Of a DNA stretch of 26,675 bases, positions 22,160-26,675 are shown one piece after another; within the stretch, counting starts at the first letter, position 1; each line of letters opens with the position of its first letter. The position numbers and the translations under genes are program-made. Source of the stretch: Phycisphaerae bacterium (GTDB taxonomy: Bacteria; Planctomycetota; Phycisphaerae; UBA1845; Fen-1342); the NCBI GenBank assembly GCA_022842805.1, contig JALHOX010000012.1, positions 1-26,675 of the forward strand, in the 5' to 3' direction. The notes beneath the pieces were generated by a model. That model had not been told where the DNA came from. It did no database searches and saw only the letters and a list, made by a program, of their open reading frames with translations.

Positions 22160-22650
22160 TCGGCGCTCATTTCGGAAATGCGGTCGCGCAGCTGCGCGGC
22201 CCGTTCATAGTCCTCGGCCTCGACCGCCTCCTGCAGCAGCTTCCGCAGCTTCCGCACGTTCTTAGCGCCGGCGGCCGCATCGCCCGCCCCGCCCGCGCGC
22301 GGCGTCTTGCCGACGTGGTGGTCGGCCCCGTCGTGGGCCCGTCGCAGGAGTTTGTCCATCTCGGCGCCAAAGGCGTCGTAGTCGTGCGAACAGCCCAGGA
22401 GCCCCTGCGACCGAAACTCCGAATAGCGGATCCCGCAGTGCTCGCAGTAAAGATTCGACGTCGCCTTACCGCCCGCGGTCAGGAGCTTTTCGATGTACTC
22501 CTGGGCCGTCGCGTCCGGCTTCGTCGCCGGATAGTGCCCTTCGGAGACGGCACAGGCGTCGCACAAATGCTGTTCGCGCTTCTCCCCCATGTCGATGTCG
22601 ACGATTAAGCAAACCGCCTGCGCTTTTCCACAACGTTCACACAGGCCCAT
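22156..22650 (-). CDS. mcsA: McsA-like activator of protein arginine kinase, zinc and UVR domains
   Basis: This 164-residue protein is the expected activator partner of McsB. The N-terminal half has zinc-binding pairs CERC (4-7), CDAC (30-33) and CEHC (69-72). The fourth site, LGCSHDYDAF, has C-S-H instead of a CXXC pair. This deviates from the classic Bacillus form and may use His as a ligand. A glycine- and alanine-rich linker leads to a C-terminal UVR motif (LLQEAVEAEDYERAAQLRDR), the coiled segment shared with UvrB and UvrC. The ATG at 22650 has the weak site GGGTGG upstream. It is the first gene of an overlapping pair with mcsB and is divergent from the VWA gene. Confidence 0.9.
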   Translation of the reverse strand: MGLCERCGKAQAVCLIVDIDMGEKREQHLCDACAVSEGHYPATKPDATAQEYIEKLLTAGGKATSNLYCEHCGIRYSEFRSQGLLGCSHDYDAFGAEMDKLLRRAHDGADHHVGKTPRAGGAGDAAAGAKNVRKLRKLLQEAVEAEDYERAAQLRDRISEMSAE

Positions 22651-22688
22651 GCGCCACCCACATTGCAGGCGTTTGTTTCACGAGTTCG

Positions 22689-22717
22689 ATCCTAGAAATC
22701 GCCGCCGCGCGAGTCAA
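22689..22717 (-). promoter_or_regulatory. predicted promoter of the mcsA-mcsB operon
   Basis: TTGACT (22712-22717 on the minus strand; five of six positions) and TAGGAT (22689-22694; four of six) are separated by exactly 17 bases. The start point near 22682 gives a leader of about 32 bases. This is the best sigma-70-like match in the window. Confidence 0.5.
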
Positions 22718-22759
22718 GCTCATCGCGTGTGCAGACCGCGTCTCGCAGGTCCGCAACCA

Positions 22760-22779
22760 ACGGCGCACGCATGCGCCGT
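22760..22779. promoter_or_regulatory. palindrome in the mcsA/VWA divergent region (candidate operator)
   Basis: ACGGCGCA-CGCA-TGCGCCGT is a perfect eight-base-pair inverted repeat. It lies about 50 bases before the VWA start and 43 bases upstream of the mcsA -35 box, so it could affect either gene. It does not resemble the known CtsR site. Confidence 0.35.
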
Positions 22780-22812
22780 ACGCAAATCCGACCGCGCCCT
22801 GTCGGCCATCGT

Positions 22813-22818
22813 TACAAT
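22813..22818 (+). promoter_or_regulatory. -10-like box directly before the VWA start
   Basis: TACAAT matches five of six -10 positions and ends eight bases before the ATG. Transcription would begin at or within two bases of the start codon, which predicts a leaderless message. This agrees with the absence of a ribosome binding site. No clear -35 box was found. Confidence 0.35.
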
Positions 22819-22826
22819 TCTACGCG

Positions 22827-23954
22827 ATGTCCACCAATGTGCCGTGGTTTCCTTCCGAAGTGCCCGTCGAAGCCGAGGCCGCCGACGAAACCACGCCCAG
22901 TGAAGAGATTCCCCTTACCGAAGCGGAGCAGCTCAGCCCGGCCTATCGCTACTCGCTGCGCCTGGGCCTCCCGCTCGCCGCCAGCATCTGCATCCACCTG
23001 CTGCTCCTCGCAATTCTTGCGCTCACCACCTGGGACGTCCTCCGCGGACCGGGCGGCGGCGGCGATTACCTCGCCTCGCTCGCCCCGGGTTTCTCCGGCA
23101 ACGAAGGCGACTCGCTTCAGTGGGCCGCGCAGCCCAGCGACAACCCCAACCCCAGCGGCACCAGCGTCGCCGAGCCCACGCTCGATCTCGAAAAGCTGCC
23201 GCAAATGGACCTCAGCCTCGGCGCCGCCCGGACCGAACCAGCCGCCGGCAGCGAAACCGGCACCGGCCTCGGCAACAGCCTCGGCGGACTCGGTAACGGA
23301 CGCAGTTCACTCCTCGGACGCGGTTTCGGCGGCAGCGGCGGATCGATCGGCGCCAGCGGCCTCTCCGGCGGCGGCAGCGGACGCGGCCTCGGCACCGCCG
23401 GCATGTGGGGCAAGACCGTCACCGCCAACCGCATCGCCTTCGTGGTCGATTTCTCCGGCTCGATCATCGTCGCCGTCGACGACCTGCGGCGCGAGCTGAA
23501 ACGCTCGATCGGCAGCCTCTCCGGCGCGCAATCGTTCAACGCCATCATCTTCTACAGCGACGACGACAAGTTCAAAACCGAGACCTTTGCCTCGGGCCTG
23601 CAGCCCGCCACCCCGGAAAATCGTCAGGAATTCTTCAACTGGATCGACAAAAAGTCGCCCACCGGCCGCACCGACCCGCTGACCGCGATCAAGCGCGCCC
23701 TGCGCATGCAGCCCGACGCGATCTTTTTCCTCACCGACGGCGACTTCGAAAACCGCGTCGTCGCCGAAATCCGCGAGGCCAACCGCGACAACGTAAAAAT
23801 CTGCTGCCTCGTCTTCGACGAGCTCCTTCTGCAAAACCAGGGCCCCACCCAGCCCATGCTCAACGCCAACGCCCGCCGGCTAAAACAGATCGCCGACGAC
23901 AGCGGCGGTTGGATGGTGATCGTGACCGCCCGCGACCTGCAGCGCGCCCGCTAA
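22827..23954 (+). CDS. membrane-anchored von Willebrand factor A domain protein
   Basis: This 375-residue protein has an acidic cytoplasmic N terminus and one membrane helix at about residues 47-68 (LPLAASICIHLLLLAILALT). A low-complexity linker rich in Gly and Ser (about 130-190) leads to a VWA domain from about 200. The domain holds the metal-ion-dependent adhesion site VVDFSGSI (D-x-S-x-S) near 207, the TGRTDPLTAIKRAL strand and IFFLTDGDFEN. VWA domains bind protein partners through Mg2+; the partner here is unknown. The layout resembles TonB- or TadE-like planctomycete VWA proteins. No upstream ribosome binding site is seen. The gene stands alone and faces rsmG convergently. Confidence 0.85.
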   Translation: MSTNVPWFPSEVPVEAEAADETTPSEEIPLTEAEQLSPAYRYSLRLGLPLAASICIHLLLLAILALTTWDVLRGPGGGGDYLASLAPGFSGNEGDSLQWAAQPSDNPNPSGTSVAEPTLDLEKLPQMDLSLGAARTEPAAGSETGTGLGNSLGGLGNGRSSLLGRGFGGSGGSIGASGLSGGGSGRGLGTAGMWGKTVTANRIAFVVDFSGSIIVAVDDLRRELKRSIGSLSGAQSFNAIIFYSDDDKFKTETFASGLQPATPENRQEFFNWIDKKSPTGRTDPLTAIKRALRMQPDAIFFLTDGDFENRVVAEIREANRDNVKICCLVFDELLLQNQGPTQPMLNANARRLKQIADDSGGWMVIVTARDLQRAR

Positions 23955-24069
23955 CACGGGTTCCAACGCGCGACTCCGCCCCCTCAACGCGCCATTTAAC
24001 AAACTGTCCTGTGCCCAACCACTACAGCGCCATCAAAAAAGCGCCCGCACCGCCGATGATCGCTTCTTC

Positions 24070-24103
24070 ATTCTGCATTTTGCATTCTGCATTCTGCATT
24101 CTC
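24070..24103 (+). repeat. heptad repeat cluster (ATTCTGC type), copy 3
   Basis: Four near-perfect ATTCTGC units (one as ATTTTGC), then a partial unit, lie between the convergent VWA and rsmG genes, ending two bases before the rsmG stop. The units match copies 1 and 2 about 5.6 kb away. The rest of 23955-24069 holds nothing recognisable. Confidence 0.8.
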
Positions 24104-24105
24104 TT

Positions 24106-24819
24106 CTACCTCTCCGACAGCGGCTTTTTCTTCGCCTGCCACGGCGGACGCGGCAGATCGCGCGGCAGCGGCTCGATCTTGCTGTAAATCACAATCGCGC
24201 GATCGCCGTGGCCTGCCGGCAGCGTGTAAACGTAGGTGTCGTCATAGTCGAGCGCGCAGCGGGCCGCGACCGTTTCGGCACGCTCCGTCTCCACCTCCGC
24301 CGCCTCGATGCTCTTGTACAGCCAGCATTGCCCCTCCACCTTACAGAAGCCGCTCGCCCATTCCAGCAGCATGTCGAGTGTGCCCACGGCGCGGGCCAGC
24401 ACCGCGTCGTATCGCTCGCGATGCGGCGGCTGATGAGCCAGCACTTCGGCCCGCTCCGCAATCAGCCGCACATTCCGCAACTTCAGCTCCGAGACGATCC
24501 GCTCGACCGCCGCAATCTTCTTCGCCGTCGAATCGACCAGCGTCACATTGAGCTTGGGCCGAAGACAGGCGATCGGCACGCCCGGCAACCCGCCGCCGCT
24601 GCCGAGATCAACGATCGTGCGGGCTTCGAGCGCGTCGATCAGCGGCAAAACCGCCAGCGAATCGCAGATGTGCTTGGCCCACGCCGTCTCAACATCGCGA
24701 ATCGCCGTCAGGTTGAGCTTTTCGTTCTCGCGTAGCAATAGTTCGATGAATTGCGCCAGCAGCGCGTGTTCCGCGTCGGAAACGACATGCCCGGCTTGCG
24801 CGAGCTCGGCGACCGTCAT
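24106..24819 (-). CDS. rsmG: 16S rRNA (guanine527-N7)-methyltransferase RsmG
   Basis: RsmG methylates N7 of G527 in 16S rRNA, using S-adenosylmethionine. The 237-residue product shows the family order: LLLRENEKLNLTAIRD (with the conserved NLT), WAKHICDSLAVLPL, the SAM-binding loop IVDLGSGGGLPGVPIACLRP, VTLVDSTAKKIAAVERIVSE and YDAVLARAVGTLDMLLEW. The C-terminal tail is proline- and lysine-rich and slightly longer than usual. The ATG at 24819 has no clear ribosome binding site, so it may be translated by coupling with the upstream gene 97 bases away. The gid operon partners (gidA, parA) are not present. The stop lies against the heptad repeat. Confidence 0.93.
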   Translation of the reverse strand: MTVAELAQAGHVVSDAEHALLAQFIELLLRENEKLNLTAIRDVETAWAKHICDSLAVLPLIDALEARTIVDLGSGGGLPGVPIACLRPKLNVTLVDSTAKKIAAVERIVSELKLRNVRLIAERAEVLAHQPPHRERYDAVLARAVGTLDMLLEWASGFCKVEGQCWLYKSIEAAEVETERAETVAARCALDYDDTYVYTLPAGHGDRAIVIYSKIEPLPRDLPRPPWQAKKKPLSER

Positions 24820-24916
24820 GAGCGGATTCTGTGCGTCGCGTCCCCCGTCGACAAGCCGTCGATTTCGATTGCGGGCGTGCCCCTCGCGCTAAACCGCCTC
24901 CCAAACCGCGGCCCCA

Positions 24917-25894
24917 CTAGCGCCGATGCTGATCGTGACATGCCTTGCAATCGCGCACGATCTTCGACAATTGTTCGGAAAGAGCCTTCGTGCTGGGCCG
25001 CGAAGCGCCGCCCTCCGCCGCCAGCGACCGCTCCAGCGCGGCGCCCGATTCGTACATCGCCTGCATCTGCTGCCGATACTCGTCGCCCACCCGCTTCGTC
25101 TCCGTCGTCCCCGCCATCAGCCGAAACTGCTCCGCCAGCCGCGCCGCCTCCGCCGCGGGAACCAGGTCCGGATGATCGCTGGGCGTGGTCCAGCCCGCCG
25201 CCTCGATCCGCTTGAGATTTTCCGTGGCATCGTCGGCGATCACCATCGCCGCAACCAGCTCCGACACCGCGGCGCGGGCCGGATAGCCGCGCGGGTCGCC
25301 GGCCTTGGTCAATTCGTCCTCGTTGGCCGCTGCTGCTCCGGCGACCGCGGCGTAAAGCCCCTTGTAGCTCGCCGACGTCCCCGCTCGCTGCAGAAAGGCG
25401 ACCGCCTCGTCGTTGGTCCACCATCCGAGCGTGACGGCCGTCGCCGCTGCCGCCGCCGGCCCGCGATGCTTGCCATGATGACAATGAAAAAAGACCACGC
25501 CCGGCAAATCGCGCGTCGCCCGGGCCAGGCGCAGCCGCTCGGCGTCGGGCACGCCGTCGTAGCCCAGCGGCACATGCACATAGCGAATGCCCGCGGCGCG
25601 GGCCGCGTCAACGTCGGGCGGGACTCCGTCGACCGAGACGATCGTCCGCACACCCATCGCCGCCAGCTCGGCAAACGCCGCCGGCCCGACGGGCTGCGCC
25701 CCACAAACCAGTCGCCCGGCTCGCACCGCGTGCAGATTGTGCAATTGCGACGCCGCCGCGGAGGCCGGTTGCGAAGCAGCGCCCTCGCCCGCCAGCGCAA
25801 AGGCGACCGCGCCGCTCGCCAGCGCGACCAGCATCCATCCGCATACCGCGCTGCCTCGAGCCATCGGCGTCGCTGAAAACCGCAATCGAGTCAT
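24917..25894 (-). CDS. exported tyrosine-phosphatase-like protein with C-terminal CXXCH haem motif
   Basis: This 325-residue protein joins two parts seldom seen together. After a signal peptide (about 12-37), residues 50-170 form a dual-specificity or tyrosine-phosphatase-like fold (LHNLHAVRAGRLVCGAQP, GVRTIVSVDG). The active-site signature H-C-x5-R is in FHCHHGKHRG, with Cys138 and Arg144. The rest is helical, and the protein closes with IVRDCKACHDQHRR, a CXXCH haem-attachment motif ten residues from the end, as in cytochrome c'-type four-helix bundles. The exported location suits covalent haem. It may bind haem and act on phosphorylated substrates, but that combination is inference. The start is the ATG at 25894 with GGGGAG just upstream; a second ATG ten codons on is possible. 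It follows the small protein gene by 70 bases. Confidence 0.8.
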   Translation of the reverse strand: MTRLRFSATPMARGSAVCGWMLVALASGAVAFALAGEGAASQPASAAASQLHNLHAVRAGRLVCGAQPVGPAAFAELAAMGVRTIVSVDGVPPDVDAARAAGIRYVHVPLGYDGVPDAERLRLARATRDLPGVVFFHCHHGKHRGPAAAAATAVTLGWWTNDEAVAFLQRAGTSASYKGLYAAVAGAAAANEDELTKAGDPRGYPARAAVSELVAAMVIADDATENLKRIEAAGWTTPSDHPDLVPAAEAARLAEQFRLMAGTTETKRVGDEYRQQMQAMYESGAALERSLAAEGGASRPSTKALSEQLSKIVRDCKACHDQHRR

Positions 25895-25964
25895 CACTCC
25901 CCTACTCTTACGCCATTCGTCGCCGCAATCCACACTGCCGCCGACGAGGCCGGCGCCACCCGCA

Positions 25965-26402
25965 TCACCCCTGCGTCCCCGCGTCGGCCGACGGCGCAAT
26001 GTGCATCACGCGGATGTGAAACCGCCTCCGCGCCAAGATCTCGCCCTCGCAGAGCACTTCAAACGCATGCTGCCCCGCCTGCGGCATCTTCAGTCCCTGC
26101 AGGTTAAAGAGCAGGTCGACGGTCGCCAGCGGGTCCGGCGCGCCGATCAAGCCCGTCGTGTGAAAGATGATCGAGTTGTCGCCGTCGTGAACCAGCCGCA
26201 GTTGCAGCTCGGCCCTTCCGGAGATTTCCGTGACAGAAATCAACACCGCCATCTGCGGGATCGTGGTCGGCACACGCGGCACGAGAATATTGTTGAACAG
26301 CCCGATGGCGCTCTTCTTGTTCGTCAGCTTGTCGTCGATCACCTGATCGCAAACCAGCATCGCCACCACGGTCGGCTTGATCGTGCCCGAAGTTTCCGCC
26401 AT
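25965..26402 (-). CDS. small conserved protein, DUF6941-like
   Basis: This 145-residue protein begins MAETSGTIKPTVVAMLVCDQ and continues VIDDKLTNKKSAIGLFNNIL, resembling the DUF6941 family of unknown function. It is rich in beta strands (PTTIPQMAVLISVTEISG, AELQLRLVHDGDNSIIFHTT) and has no signal peptide or membrane segment. The ATG at 26402 has AGAGGA seven bases upstream. The frame is open for 87 more codons, but that extension is unlikely to be coding because it is arginine-rich and runs past a good ribosome binding site. It is followed by the phosphatase-haem gene after 70 bases and then rsmG, so a three-gene unit is plausible. Confidence 0.75.
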   Translation of the reverse strand: MAETSGTIKPTVVAMLVCDQVIDDKLTNKKSAIGLFNNILVPRVPTTIPQMAVLISVTEISGRAELQLRLVHDGDNSIIFHTTGLIGAPDPLATVDLLFNLQGLKMPQAGQHAFEVLCEGEILARRRFHIRVMHIAPSADAGTQG

Positions 26403-26573
26403 GAATCGTTCCTCTCGCTCGTCTCTTCTCGCAATCGGACCCGGCCCGCAAAGCCGAGCCGCGACAAGAAGCGACGCAGTTGGATGGTATCGGCCCGCGC
26501 CGCAGACCGGTGCGAATCGCCCACCTCGTTGCGATCCGCCGCCGCACAGGCGCCGCCTCCGCCGCTCCGCCGA

Positions 26574-26602
26574 TTGGCACGAGCGACGCGCCGCGCTACG
26601 AT
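26574..26602 (+). promoter_or_regulatory. predicted promoter reading toward the right edge
   Basis: TTGGCA (26574-26579) and TACGAT (26597-26602) are 17 bases apart. They match five and four consensus positions respectively. The start point would be about 30 bases before an ATG at 26639. Confidence 0.4.
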
Positions 26603-26638
26603 TGCCCCCAGCAGGGATGTAAGCGACCGACGAGACGA

Positions 26639-26675
26639 ATGAACCCAACAACCTTACCAGCAAATTTCACCCTCT
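26639..26675 (+). CDS. start of a gene running off the window (partial)
   Basis: An ATG at 26639 opens MNPTTLPANFTL, which continues to the last base with no stop. The predicted promoter upstream and the empty divergent region support a real gene start. Only 12 codons are visible, so no function can be named. The 26403-26638 region before it holds no other feature that was recognised. Confidence 0.4.
   Translation, partial: MNPTTLPANFTL

Noticed and set aside
24070..24103. CRISPR-like array
   Set aside because: The units are seven-base direct tandem copies without spacers and without nearby cas genes.

Overview
This is a GC-rich chromosomal window that most resembles a planctomycete, probably Phycisphaerae-like; the assignment is inferred from gene content. 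The indicators are a DUF1559-style prepilin, a PEP-CTERM protein, a very large lipoprotein with thrombospondin type 3 and FG-GAP repeats, a tyrosine-phosphatase-like domain joined to a CXXCH haem motif, an McsA/McsB pair, and degenerate TTCTGCA heptad repeats between genes. No rRNA, tRNA, CRISPR array or prophage was seen. The strong GC bias opens long antisense reading frames over almost every real gene, and these are left out.

Left part (1-10250). An AT-richer FkbM-type methyltransferase gene is followed by a coupled minus-strand pair, smpB and an exported FKBP-type prolyl isomerase. A plus-strand unit then encodes an ECF sigma factor, its zinc-finger anti-sigma factor and an overlapping exported PDZ protein. 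Next come gdhA, a strong hairpin, and convergent minus-strand genes for a PEP-CTERM beta-propeller protein and a TrmB-type regulator. The regulator has a perfect palindrome over its predicted transcription and translation start.

Mobile or rearranged part (10353-12619). A REP-associated tyrosine transposase (RAYT) gene lies between two inverted copies of a 34/35-base palindromic element. Beside it is the 3' remnant of a small membrane-protein gene whose intact copy lies about 1.16 kb away. The two copies form direct repeats flanking a prepilin gene.

Central part (12852-20874), all minus strand: DAHP synthase, the 1037-residue surface lipoprotein, a UVR-domain protein, aspartate carbamoyltransferase and L-lysine 6-aminotransferase. 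The end of pyrB runs into heptad repeats.

Right part (21098-26675). The overlapping mcsA-mcsB pair (protein arginine kinase and activator) is divergent from a membrane-anchored von Willebrand factor A protein. Then come rsmG, the phosphatase-cytochrome fusion and a small conserved protein, all on the minus strand. A new plus-strand gene probably starts at the right edge.

The observations most worth following are the phosphatase-cytochrome fusion, the RAYT with its paired palindromes, and the paralogue remnant flanking the prepilin gene. No multi-gene defence system or clearly new pathway could be supported.
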